NCBI RefSeq assembly: GCF_042242105.1
Contig: NC_092016.1
Location: forward strand, 3,519,501 to 3,583,500
Direction: 5' to 3'
Origin: Pempheris klunzingeri
Taxonomy: Eukaryota > Chordata > Actinopteri > Acropomatiformes > Pempheridae
DNA length: 64,000 nucleotides
Under the pieces are notes generated by a model, which saw only the letters and a list, made by a program, of their open reading frames with translations, was not told where the DNA came from and did no database searches. Shown here one piece after another: positions 49,300-60,192 of the stretch. Position 1 is the stretch's first letter; every line of letters starts with the position of its first letter. Position numbers and translations under genes: made by a program.

Positions 49300-50464
49300 C
49301 GTGTGTGTTACTGATCAATTTATTAATGCATCATTCTACCGATGTAGTGAACTCCAGTTAGTTTGTTAGTATGTTTAGGAGGATTTTACTTTAACCAGAT
49401 ATCCTGATGATCTCAGACTGATTAACATGAAATAATAATGTAGAAACTTGTTCGGTTCCTCATAATATCAATGCTACGTCATCGTCATCAAGCTGTTTTA
49501 CACTAGCGTGCAGCAGGGATGATGTATGTTAGCATCACCCTAGTTCCCTTGACAAAAAGCTAATTGCTGGAGAAGCAGGCAGGAGATCCGACACCGACGT
49601 TAAGCAATGTGCTGAACTGCTGTGGGCAGCAGAACCACATAGTTTTGCCACCAAAAAAAAAAAAGGCCAATCTAAAAACATCTGTACCCTATATTTGGAT
49701 TATTTTCTCTGCCTGGAACTGCTCTCTCGCTTCAAAATGTAATTTTTCCTCTCAGAACACAGAAGTAACCTCTTAAAACATCAAATTCACACAAAAACAT
49801 AAGAAAACTAAACGGCAGCAGCAGGTTTTATTACATTTTCTTTCCACTTATAGATCAAGAAAAATTCAAAGACAAAATTGAACATATTTTAATATATAAT
49901 ATATTTAATAAGTTTTATATGTGCAAACAGTTTTTGTGTATGTGTAGATGTGCTGGTGTTGGACTGGGCCTGTCGTAGTACAGCACAGAAGGACTGTTAC
50001 AGTATGATATCTGGTTGTTCGGAGGTTGGTAACACTGACGTGAGATGTGCTGCTCGTCAGTCTCCGGACATTTTGAACACCGGAACATTCTGTGCTCGCT
50101 GACTTTTGCTGCATCTTGAACAGAGTTAGAAACCAACTTGAGGGGCGAAGGTGGGAGGGAAGCAAGATGCTGCAGCAACATCTGGTGAGCTGCTACCTCA
50201 GGTTCATGAAAACGGAGCAAGAAACTTTACGAACCAGCGTTCTAGATGCATGTTTGTGCCTCAGATAAAAGTCCAGAAGGTCTTACCTCAATTTCACTAA
50301 TGTCTGTCCTTCACTGCTTCCCGTTGTTGTCCTCAATCAATCTCTCTCTCTCTTCCTGGCAGGAATTCGATCCTGGGACGTCGACCTCAAGTGCTGCGAC
50401 CTTGATCAGCAGCTGCAGCTGTTTATAACTCGTCACTCCGCCCACTTCTCCTCCGAGGTCAGAG
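43198..50464 (+). CDS. map1a: MAP1-family protein, first two coding exons (gene continues past the window)
   Basis: Exon 1 is 43198-43468 (ATG in context GTCATGGCG, GC-rich) and exon 2 is 50363-50464 (102 nt). Both introns are phase 1, donors are GTGAGT and GTCAGT, and the joined product is 124 aa so far. A disordered acidic and Arg-rich leader is followed by YYMLIAIGEIGTEHQLDAAR, IERGIRSWDVDL and LDQQLQLFITRHSAHFSSEV. This is the conserved start of the N-terminal MAP1 heavy-chain region shared by MAP1A, MAP1B and MAP1S. MAP1 proteins bind and stabilise microtubules in neurons and are cut into heavy and light chains. MAP1A is preferred over MAP1B because of the IGEIGTE and IRSWDVDL wording, but MAP1S cannot be excluded. 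The remaining exons, including the very long one, were not found. Confidence 0.75.
44990..45330 (+). mobile_element. Dispersed repeat, copy A
   Basis: Shares CTCTAAATGGGACCGCAATT, TGCTGTGTTGAAGAAGACTA and GAAACCAGCAACTGAGACCA with the reverse complement of 58183-58590. The head, CACCGTTTTGAAG and GTCGCCATCTTGG, is familiar from a high-copy teleost repeat. No coding content. Confidence 0.7.
47181..47361. repeat. High-copy fish repeat (CCATCCATTATCTA type)
   Basis: Contains CATCCATCCATTATCTACGC, ATTTAGAGTCACCACTTAAC and GCATGTCTTTGGACTGTGGG, then CACTGCACCACCGTGC. This is the familiar teleost repeat whose full form has a tRNA-like B-box sector. Here the sector between the G-rich part and CCGGCCGAACGG is shortened. 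Confidence 0.8.
47449..47872. mobile_element. Foldback MITE, copy 4, map1a intron 1
   Basis: Ends are inverted: TTTTAAAGGAGAACTC at the left and GAGTTCTCC at the right. Left-arm motifs include AACCTGAGCCCTATTTTTAC, CAGTCCAGTATTTGG and CTCAGATTGTTATTC. The right arm contains the inverted family core, TTCAATGGAGTCTGGTGGCT, and CTACTGGACCAATTC. The inner left core has been lost. Confidence 0.75.
49262..49306. repeat. (GT)n microsatellite
   Basis: About 20 GT units with two GC interruptions near the end. Confidence 0.93.
49555..49790. mobile_element. Foldback MITE half-copy 5, map1a intron 1
   Basis: Resembles the left arm of copy 1: GCAGGCAGGAGATCCGACAC, AAGCAATGTGCTGAACTGCT, GTGGGCAGCAG, CCACCAAAAAAAA, then CTTCAAAATGTAATTTTTCC and CAGAACACAGAAG. 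No inverted partner arm is visible after it. Confidence 0.6.
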
Positions 50465-50777
50465 GTCAGTGTGATATGGCAACATGTATGGCTGCTTGTT
50501 CTGAGAAGGCCATTGAAAACACTGTGGGGTCTCTCTTTAACAGATTTAGACCAAACAACCTCTGAGACGCACTGGGAAACCATGTCATGGCCCGACCATG
50601 AGCGCGCTGTGTCCGGTTTTCTGATGTGACATGATTTCAAATTTGAGATTTGTCAAAAAGTTAGTTGCTGTCATTAGGAGCCAACAAAGTCCTGACGTAG
50701 AGCGATTATGCCCTTAAAACTTTAACACATGGTTGATTACAGTTCTTCTTTCAGCCTGAAGATATGATAGATATTAG

Positions 50778-51098
50778 AGCTGCAGTTGACGATTACTTTC
50801 ATTGTCGGTTAATTTGTCGATTATAAGAGGTCCGAAAATGGTGGAAACTGTTGATCAGTGTTTCCTGAAGCCCAAGATGACGTTTTCAAGTGTCTCATTT
50901 CGCCCACAACCTAAAGATATTCAGTTTACTGTCACAGAGGAGGAAAGAAACCATAAAATATTCATATTCCAGAAGCTGGAATCAGAGAGTTTTGACTTTT
51001 CTTTCTTTAAAAAAAGACTCAAACGAATTATTTGATTCTGAAAATAGTTGACCATTAATTCAATGGTTGCATAAAATAATCGTTACGGCTAAAGTCGA
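50778..51098. mobile_element. hAT-like MITE, map1a intron 2
   Basis: Begins TTAGAGCTGCAGTTGACGAT and carries TGTTGATCAGTGTTTCCTGA, AAGATATTCAGTTTACTGTC and GAAGCTGGAATCAGAGAGTT. It ends in TCGTTACGGCTAAAG, a weak inverted copy of the start. Same family as 31337-31672. Confidence 0.75.
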
Positions 51099-51740
51099 TA
51101 TACTGGTGTATCAAAACAACACCGGTATTGTGACATGAGACCATCTATTTTGTCCATATTGTGTATTTATATAGTGACTATAGTTATTGGTCATAACTTC
51201 TCTGTCTAAAATAAGAGTATTTTGATTGAACATAGGCTAACTGTGGGTTTGACTTCCTAAAAAACGGACTATTGCTGACTTGAGGAATATTAATAGAACA
51301 AACTTTGATTTGAATATTTGAAATATTTCTAGTAAATTAGATTTTAATATATTATATGAATTATATAAGAATACAGTATATGACCAGTTCGTTATTTGGT
51401 TTTTAACCCTTTAACCTTCTGCTCAACCATATGGTAGAGCACATTTTGACTCACTTTATCTTATTGAAAACATGTTTTACTTACGACATCTCAACTGTTT
51501 GGTAGAGGCCAATATTTCAAAAAATGTGGGGTCTGTTCATAAAAAAACATTGATTTTTGTAATTAGTGTAATTAAATATAGATTTGAGGTATTTGAAGTA
51601 TCATGTTAACCTACTTTTTTATTTTTTGGTTGTAGGATGACTGACAGTAGTGAGTTCACTGGACATTTAATCCATCTGCATTGCATCAGAGCTGAACGGT
51701 GTGTGTAATCACCATGGTGACTGTTCAGGGACCTGCAGCA

Positions 51741-51743
<3 letters not shown>

Positions 51744-51796
<53 letters not shown>
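51744..51796. repeat. (GT)26 microsatellite
   Basis: Perfect dinucleotide tract 70 bp before a (CA)12 tract at 51867-51890. The two are complementary within one strand. Confidence 0.97.
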
Positions 51797-51799
<3 letters not shown>

Positions 51800-51866
51800 A
51801 AGTACAACAGATGTTGAATAGAGAATTATTTCAATCATCTGCCAGGTACGGGCCTGATGAGATTAG

Positions 51867-51890
51867 ACACACACACACACACACACACAC
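51867..51890. repeat. (CA)12 microsatellite
   Basis: Perfect tract that can pair with the preceding (GT)26 as a hairpin with a loop of about 70 nt. Confidence 0.97.
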
Positions 51891-53549
51891 GTATAGGCAC
51901 GTGTGCACGGATACGAGGCAACAGACGACCAGAGGACAGATGATTACCGCACTGAAGTGCTGCTGTAAGAAGCAGCAGTCGGCAGAAAGTGACACAGCAT
52001 TTTTCAACACGACTGTTAAAGTGAAGCAAATACGTTCAGAGGAAACCAAAGAATCCCGGTGAAACGTTAAATCTAATCAGTGTCCTTCGTCCATCTGTCA
52101 TCCAGTCGCTATAAGTTGTTGTTTCCCTCCGGTTTGCTGTTTCTGCAACACATGAGAACAACATTTGAACACAGTATGATGGGAGCATACATTTATTTTC
52201 TCAGATTTCTACCTCAGGGTACGATAACATATTATTTGACACGTAATGCATCTTGGCTGACTGTGTTCACGTTGCTGTGAGAGGAGCTGTATGTATTGAT
52301 TTCTAAATGGTATATTGGCTTTCCAAGGCACTATCCCGTGATGTAAAATAGCATAGTGGTGAGACAGGACGGCCTGTGAGGGTCATCGTCTCAGTGTCCC
52401 ATGACCTCGGGCGTCCTCCCTGCAGACGCGGTGCTGAGTCCTCGCAGGTCTGACTGACGCTGGTGTTTCTGAGTGGGTCGGAAGTCAAAAATGTGTTTTT
52501 CCTTTCATGCAAACTAACACGTAGATGTATTCAGTTTTCTCTGGTGGTAAATCTGTGCACTGTACGTCTCTCAGAGGGTCTTTGTCTCTAGATTTTCTGC
52601 ATAAAAATAATAGAAATGTTACTAATAATGATAATAATGTGTATTTTCGTAGCACAAACCACACAATAAGATAGAATTAAAGTGAAAATAGAGTACGTAG
52701 AATATAATAATGAGCTTTCTTTTCAGCAGTAGTAGATGTTAATGCTAACCTACCAAATACTGAGAACGTAAAACAACTCATCTAAAAGTCGTTTTAGTTT
52801 TAGGCTTTAGGTTGAAACACATTTTGTGCGACTTTAACGTGTCATTTGTGAAATATTTACACTCTGGTATTAACACGAGGTTTGTGTTAGGGCATCTTAT
52901 CTCATTGTGCGTGGATGTACATGTCATTGAAGGATTTATAGTTGTGTGTTTATGGAAATTCTTGAGACTACATGTGTAAACTTCATTATGTTGTGATAAA
53001 GTAAATGAGAGAATGCAGACAGTGTCACCATAAGCTCACAGAGGCAAATGGTAGATCATTTCATAAAAGCTTTAGATAGAAGTTGCTGTGTGACTTTATG
53101 GCTACAGTTCTGAGCTATATTGGATAAAAAGACTGTACAACACGTAAAGTCTAAAGCGTTGGGCCAACAGCTGACCACTGGGCGCTGATATTGTCTAAAA
53201 GCGGGGATAACGGCACACATTTTAACATTTCAAAACAATTGGCAGAACTTCAGATTGCATTTACGCAAAGAGATCCAATCACAAAAGAGGAGAGGCCGAC
53301 TTTAATGTGGCGGCTCTGACTCTGACTGTGGGACGTTCTCCTTTTTTTCAGACCGACCTCTTCTAAGAGCACACGATCTGTTATTGCTTATGATTTATTA
53401 GTTGTTTCTTTTTGCTGTTTTTATGGTCTTATTTTAACATTTGTACTCTTTGAAGCACCGCATGACCGTTCTCTGTAAAATGAGCAACACTAAATAGCCT
53501 TTACTTACTTACTAACTAACTTTCACTAAAGCTGAATTATTATTCTATT

Positions 53550-53815
53550 TCAGTTTATTTGATGGGGACGGTGCACGTTAATGAAAACCAGTATATAAAA
53601 ACACAAGATGTAAACATCATGAGTTAGCAAGAATGCTAATTTGCATCCGTTGTCTCCAGGCAGGTAACAAAAACAGAAACATTACAAGTAACGCTATTAA
53701 AAACCAGTACAAGAGAGTGATCGCAGGTCTGATGTGCCTTGAGCCATTGTTTGATATCTTATTGGTCTTAAAGATGGTGTAGATGTTAAAACTCTCCCCT
53801 AGTGAAATTGGCATG
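53550..53815. repeat. Dispersed fish repeat (GGGGACGGTGCACGTTAATG type)
   Basis: TTTATTTGATGGGGACGGTG and CACGTTAATGAAAACC resemble a recurring fish element with GGGACAGTGCACATTAAT. Extent is approximate. Confidence 0.45.
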
Positions 53816-54053
53816 TCTTTTCCAATATTGACTTCCTTTTACTGACAGCACAGTTTGTCAAAGTGCTCTGAAAACCTCACAGTCCTCACAGGTGCTTGAC
53901 GCAAGGAGTTATTGACAGTCGATACTTCGATGGCGTCGGTTTTGATCCATAGTTCAGCTTCAGCGTTCAGGCCGTGTCGTACTGTAATTATATTCCCAAC
54001 AGAACCAGACCAAGTACGGCATGTATAGCACTGAGCTGTGGTGCCTTCACTTG

Positions 54054-54350
54054 TTCAATTCAATTCAGTTTATTTGTATAGCCCAATATCACAACAGAGT
54101 GTCTCACAGTGCTTTACAAAGTTCACTGAAATAAACAAGAAGTGTAAGCGAACAAACAATCTAATAAAGAGTCCAGCAGTCGATGAGGCCAATGGATCAG
54201 TCCGATGGATCAGTCCGAGGCATCACCTGCCCTTTATGACCCTCCTTCTTCGGGAAGGAAAAACTCAAAAAACCCAGTGGGAAAAGAGAAACCTCCAGGA
54301 GCACCACAGTGAAGGAGAGATCCAGCTCCCAAGGACGGACAGGCTGTAGC
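54054..54350 (-). mobile_element. Dispersed retroelement tail related to 16781-16880
   Basis: Begins TTCAATTCAATTCAGTTTAT and TTGTATAGCCCAATATCACA, then CAGTGCTTTACAAAGTTCAC shared with the mpi intron copy. It continues with the fish-typical GGAAAAACTC, AACCCAGTGGGAAAAGAGAA and AGGACGGACAGGC. The minus-strand reading places the A/T tail at its 3' end. Confidence 0.7.
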
Positions 54351-55050
54351 CTTGTTAGCGGAAAAATGTAAAGTCTTCTGCCAGTAAAGATTATGATTAT
54401 TCTACATATAGACGTTTAGTATTGTGGAGGAAAGCTTCTCCACAGTCGTGGTTTCACTGGAGCTCCATGTGTCAGTATTCAGCATGCACACAGTACAGTA
54501 CACGGTGCTTTCCCAAACTGATGAGGAGATAATTGAAAATGCCTCATCCCCTCTCCAGACTGTGAGGTATCTGAGGGTGGAGGCTGGGAGTATTGATTAC
54601 AAAACACCCCCCCTGCTTTTTTTTTTTTTTTTTTTTTTTTTTTCAGAACGGCACACAAGGCAGATCAATAGCACTTCAATGGAGAGCAATCCAATGACCG
54701 CAGTGCAGAAATAGATAAGGGGATCACATCGCTGTGGGTTGACGGAAAAATTTCCATTGTGGGAAAATGGCAGCAGCCGTCCTCCCCCCCCTCCCCCCGC
54801 CCTCCCCTCTCCACTCGGCTGGTTTTGGAAATGAGGTGACGAGGTGAGGGAGCGCCGATAGAAGTCTCGGTGAATAAAGCACATGGATTGTGCTCTGCTG
54901 TCTCTTTCTCTCTAAACTAGCTGAGGTGCTCTGGGGCCGCCGCGTTAAGCTTCAGCGCCGGAGTGATGTCGGGCTCCTGTTGATAGAAGCAGCTCTCATG
55001 AGCCTTTTTCTGAATGGATGAATATTCTGAGTATTGTGGCAACTACAGCA

Positions 55051-55408
55051 ACAGTACAATTACGACCGATATCTCCAACTCAGCTTTACAGACTTTCCAA
55101 TTTTCCTTTTGATTGAGCATTTAAATCTTATAGATCCATTTCAGAGGAGAAAATAATCATTTACTTTTACAAGTCTCTCATTGACAGAGAGATGCACTCT
55201 GTTATTTAGTGATTATTCTTCATGTCCTCAAGGCTTTTTGCTCCTTACTTCAACATTTTTCCTCACAAATCACTTTCAGTTTTGTGCTGCTGTCCCTTTT
55301 GAAACCTTCTATGTCATTTTTTTGGGGGGGGATTTCTCATTTTGCAGCAAAACGGACGACAGTATCGACCCAGTATGAAGGGACATTAATCTGATAACTC
55401 TTTCACAG
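55051..55408 (+). repeat. Duplicated segment, copy 1
   Basis: Matches 57819-58182 in direct orientation over about 360 bp at roughly 88-90% by eye, from CAGCTTTACAGACTTTCCAA through TTACTTCAACATTTTTCCTC to GGGACATTAATCTGATAACT. Both copies stop at CTTTCACAG. Confidence 0.9.
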
Positions 55409-56735
55409 CTTGTCCTTGATGCACAAAACTGCTTTCCACTCGTGAATGTGTTGCTTTCTCCACGGGGGGCAGTTGTCTGTTAATTAACGAGGGCCAGCTA
55501 GAGGATGTGTAGCTTCTAGATGTATAGTTTCAGTTCAGGGCTGGCTGCCATCAAAGCCACTTTTTTTTAGCTGCATCATGGTAGTAACCTCTGAGGGTGT
55601 TGGTGTTACATTTCAAAATACTGCAGGATTCTTAAAATGCTGCCATCTGACCCGGTCTGCTGTTTCCCCCATGTTAATGCTGCTTATCTCCACTTCTACA
55701 CTAACAAGAGCAATTTAATCTCAGCTTGTTGCGATTAGCCAGAATAGAACAAGAGAGAAGATAGAGAAGCATAATTATAATCTGAAATGATGCAGTAATC
55801 TTTTCAAACCCAGCCAGAATAGTTTAATCATATCTTTTATCTATTTCACAGTAGGCTGGATGTTAATAAACCTTTGCAAGGCCGTCTGTGCTTGAGCAGA
55901 ATTAGAAGTATGTTTTCATATTGTAAAGGTAAAGCACGAGGTCACGCCACTGCAACGCTCATCCAGAACGAGACCTCGTGGGATTTATTGGTTTTGACTG
56001 ATGCCAAAGATTACTGATGATGCTGCTGTTTGTCCTCAGAAACAGAAATCTAATGCTGGAAAAGATGCAGGACCTCCTGTAACGTGTCTGTAGCATCTTC
56101 AAGGGGCATATTTCTGGTTTTAGAACATTTTGTCCCATTTAATGCTGATTTCATAGGATGTAGTTGAACTTAATACCAACTTACTTACTAACTAAACTCA
56201 TTTGTAATGGAGATTTTAATCCAGACAACAACTGTAACACAGCAGAAATAGACATTGAAGATACAACCAAGTTATTCATAGATTGTTTTTATTGATCTCT
56301 GATCTAAAGTTCTCCTCAGTGATCCTTTTCCATTTAATGGGTACATTTAGGAGGAGAGCGATGACACTGCTGTTCACTACAACAGCCCCACAGTGAGAAA
56401 CACAATCACCCTTTTTCTTTTGAACAGCTGAGCCACACACCAGAGGCTGACTGTGACATATTTTTCATTATACAAGTGTTGATTTAAAGAGGATACTGTA
56501 TGAATAAACAGCCGTAAACATAATATGCCGTCCATACTGTGTTTACAGCAGAAGGGTTGAAGTGAGCGTCCCTCCCTATCAAACACCCCACAGCGGCCCC
56601 TAGTGCTCAAACTGTGCAGTGCAACGATGACTTTATATTTTTGGACAGCGGCTCACAAAGAAACACACAAACAGACAAAACCTAACGGCACTAAAGAGAC
56701 GGATTTTACCCATGAGCCTCAGCCAGCCAATTTAT

Positions 56736-56772
<37 letters not shown>

Positions 56773-57359
56773 CACCCACACTCACACACATACCCAGTCG
56801 AGGGCCGGGTGAGATAGGCCATGGATTAGTGTCAGCGATTTACTGATTAACGCTCCCAGAGTGAACTCACAAAGGTGTGTGTGTGTGTGTGTGTGTGTTT
56901 CTGTGTCCCTGTGTGACTGAAAATTGCCTGTATGCTCGCTGTGTTTTGTGGAGTTTGTGTGAGCAGTGATTTCCCAGGTATCAGTGCTCTCACTTTTCTT
57001 TTCTTATTTTCTTATTTAAAAAAAAAAAAGCCTCCAAGTCATGAAGGCCCCCACGTCTCCCTGCTGTGGTTTCACATGAATGGTTCTTCCACATTTCCAG
57101 GAACGCCAGAGCTCCTTTCTTGGGGGAAATCTACCTTTTGTCTGGTTTGGTTTTTGAAATTTGCTGTATTGCCTCGTGCAAAAAGAGTTTCAGCTAAAGC
57201 TCTCAGAGTTATGGAAGATGGAGGGAGTGCATGACGTGCAGTGTTTATCAAAGAATAGGGGCAGGAAGCAGCGGGGTTTATGGCAAATTAGGTCTTCAGT
57301 TGAATTCTCAGTTTGCTCCTTAGCTTGCTAGTAATGATTTGTGTGTCTTTTTATTTCCC

Positions 57360-57545
57360 TCCGCCAAGTAGGGTTTGTTTTCAGTGCAGTTTGTTTGTCA
57401 GCAGGATTGCAGAAAACCATACTGGCCTGATTTTGATGAAACTCATTGGGAAGGTGTAGCATTGGCCAAAGACGAACCCGTTAAAGTTTGGAGCCGATCG
57501 AGGTCTGAGGCACAGACACTTGCAGATTTGCATATCCTTCTAGTT
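57360..57545. repeat. High-copy fish repeat (GTTTGTCAGCAGGATT type)
   Basis: CAGCAGGATTGCAGAAAACC, ACTGGCCTGATTTTGATGAA and CAAAGACGAACCCGTTAAAG match a common teleost repeat. No coding function. Confidence 0.65.
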
Positions 57546-57818
57546 ATTTGTTTTATTTTCCTCAAGGCTTTTATTGTTCATGCTCATAGTGACACTGCAG
57601 GTCTTTGGGATCCGTCTAGTTCTCCACACGGAGAAGAAGAACATTGTCTTATTTAAATGGCGTTCGTGGCAGGTGTTCTGACAGGTGTTTCATCATTTAC
57701 ATCACTGAGAATACTAAATATCAGGAACAGCTCTTATTTATGACGCAGTATAATTCAACAGCACTAAAAGCCTCCAAAGTAAAAGAAGTGAACTTCTGAG
57801 TCTGAAAAGTGAAGTGCG

Positions 57819-58182
57819 ACAGTAAAATCACGACTGATATCTCAAATTCAGCTTTACAGACTTTCCAACGTATAATTTTCCTTTGAAAGAGCATTTAAAT
57901 CTTATAGATCCATCTCAGAGGAGAAAATAATCATTTACTTTTAAAAGTCTCTCATTGACAGAGAGATGCACTCTGTTATTTGGTGGTTATTTTTCATGTC
58001 CTCAAGGCTTTTTGCTCCTTACTTCAACATTTTTCCTCACAAATTACTTTCAGTTTTGTGCTACTGTCCCTTTTGAAACCTTCAATACCATTTTTTGGGG
58101 GGAGGGTTTCTCATTTTGCAGCAAAACTAACGACTGTATTGAACCAGTATGACGGGACATTAATCTGATAACTCTTTCACAG
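57819..58182 (+). repeat. Duplicated segment, copy 2
   Basis: Partner of 55051-55408. Differences are scattered substitutions plus small indels, such as CGTATA inserted after TTTCCAA. It is immediately followed by the reverse-oriented dispersed repeat at 58183. Confidence 0.9.
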
Positions 58183-58590
58183 AAGTGCCTCAAACCTGCA
58201 TCCTTTCAAATAGCCAGCAGGGGGCAACTGTGGAAGTCGAAACGTGTGTAAGTCTATGAGAATAAGAGCCGACTTCTCATTGATTGATCGATTTATTACC
58301 ACAGTAAACACTTTCCTAACGAGTTAATGGTCTCAGTCCCTAGTTTCTAGTCTCCTTCAACACAGCCTGACGTTCATTTAGTAAATTATGGTCCCATTTA
58401 GAGTAAAATAGATGATGAAGCAGGTTATGCTTTATGGCGGGACTACCTTGTGACTAACCAACCATGGGCAGGTCATGCCGAAACCTGACCAATCAGACCA
58501 AGATGGCAAAAATGCCCAACATGAGGCTTCAAAGCAGCAGTCCACAAACCAGTGGGAGGTGTCACAGTGGCTACGTCCACTTCTTATCTT
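58183..58590 (-). mobile_element. Dispersed repeat, copy B (inverted relative to 44990)
   Basis: Its reverse complement has TTTGTGGACTGCTGCTTTGA, GCCATCTTGGTCTGATTGGT, CTCTAAATGGGACCATAATT and GACTAGAAACTAGGGACTGA. It is longer and better preserved than copy A and includes a terminal segment (AGCCAGCAGGGGGCAACTGT). Confidence 0.75.
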
Positions 58591-58976
58591 GAGTATTGAG
58601 TATTATAACCTTCAGGAAGGTAGTGGTTAGCACTGGACAGGTGTAGTTTTAGCGAGGTGTAACTAAGTGATGTAGATAAACAGAAGCACATTTATGTTGA
58701 CAGACAAACTAAAATGCCTCAGAAATGACTTTAGAAAACTGTCTGTGAGGAACATTTACAGTAGCACTAACAATATCCCAGTTTAAAGTGGTTGCGCACG
58801 CCGCTACTCGCCTGTAAGTGCAGCTGTTTCCCCCGAGATGTTTGTGAAACGTATTGAACAAAGCGCCGTGAATTATAATTAGGACTGGAGCAGCAGTCGG
58901 TTGATGGGAAACAGGCTTGAACGTCTCAAAGGTCCAGAGATTCTTTGAAGTGAGATGTGAAACATCACGTCTTTCT

Positions 58977-59008
<32 letters not shown>

Positions 59009-59534
59009 ATTGAGGGAGGTGTGGGTGGAGAAAACAGTAAAAGAATCAGTGGGAATAAACTCGATGTAATCATTACGTGGTGAACCTCCCTCCTACACGC
59101 ATACTTGGACTCACACACACACACAGAGGTTGAACTCGGTAAGATGGCTTAGTCAGGCTGGACGCTCATGAGCGACTGTAGACATCCAGTTCCTAATAAG
59201 AGGCTTCCAGAACGATCCGCAGTGTGAACTTTGTTTTATAATTCTGCTGCCCATTCATGAGGGCAGTCATATTCCTAAGATTAGGCTTTTGGTTTGGCAG
59301 CTTTTCTGTGTGAATCTGTGACCTCTGGAAACAAAATCGCACATGCACACATTTAATGAATGAATAGAGGGGATTTACTTTTTAAGAAAAATAATTCCAG
59401 GTTGCAGCTTTACCTTCGATAATTAGAAAAATCCCTCATAAAAAGGACTGACAGTTTTGTATGTAGGGCTTGAGGAGGTGTTTTTTTTATTCCATTAGAA
59501 AACTAATTACATTATTTTTTCTGTGAGTTTTCCT

Positions 59535-59565
<31 letters not shown>

Positions 59566-59950
59566 AGGGAGAGTGTTATCTCCATGGTAGTGTGTGACGT
59601 GGATGTGTCAGAGGTGAGAGCTGGCCCGGGGGTTGCACAGGGTGATTAAAGATTCACATTTGATGATGGAGCCAATTTGCTCCAGTGCCTTGGGGACCGT
59701 GCCTTTTCATGGCTGTTGCCGTAGCGACCTGCCCATCCCTCTGCCTGCGAGGGACGGCCCTGAAGGTGCCGAAGATGAAAGGTTAAAGAGGCTGCGTGGC
59801 CTTCATCGATGTATCGTGACTGGGGTCGAGGAAGGCGGTGGCTTGTGGAGGGTAATCAGGACGCGTGCTGGAAATCACACTGTTGTTGTCTCGTTCCATA
59901 ATCGGATGTGGTTTGGCAGGAACAGGGTGTTGGATTTGGGAGCTGGTGAC

Positions 59951-60192
59951 TAGGGCTGGGTATTGGTACGTTTTGTACCCAGATTTAGAAAAAATTAGTG
60001 AATCACTGCAAGCGTTTAATATAAAGTGTACCGCAGCAGCCTATAAGGTCTGCGCTGGTGAAGTTGACTGGTGGCGTTTCATAAAAGTAAATGCATTAAA
60101 TATGGACAGGTTATTGAATTAAGTACCCTGTTGGTATTGGGTGCTGGTTTTGGTTCTAGTATCATAATCTTTTAAACAACATCCAGTCCTAC
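59951..60192. mobile_element. Short hAT-like MITE
   Basis: Starts CTAGGGCTGGGTATTGGTAC and ends ACATCCAGTCCTACT, imperfect inverted ends of the TAGGGCTGGG type that recur in fish genomes. It is 240 bp, non-coding, with A/T-rich subterminal parts. Confidence 0.6.

Larger units (their letters stand above)
43469..50362 (+). other. map1a: map1a intron 1 (6.9 kb)
   Basis: No coding exon is seen. Contains (GT)n at about 43838-43861, a T26 run at 44123-44148, (ATT)n near 44735-44772, a dispersed repeat at 44990, a C-run at 46611, the fish repeat at 47181, two foldback MITEs and (GT)n at 49262-49306. Confidence 0.75.

Noticed and set aside
55181-58168. Two similar 65-codon frames in the duplicated segment as a small gene pair
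   Set aside because: Both lack an ATG at the shared start (TTG), most differences change amino acids, and a G-run of differing composition sits inside. Sharing follows from the DNA duplication.
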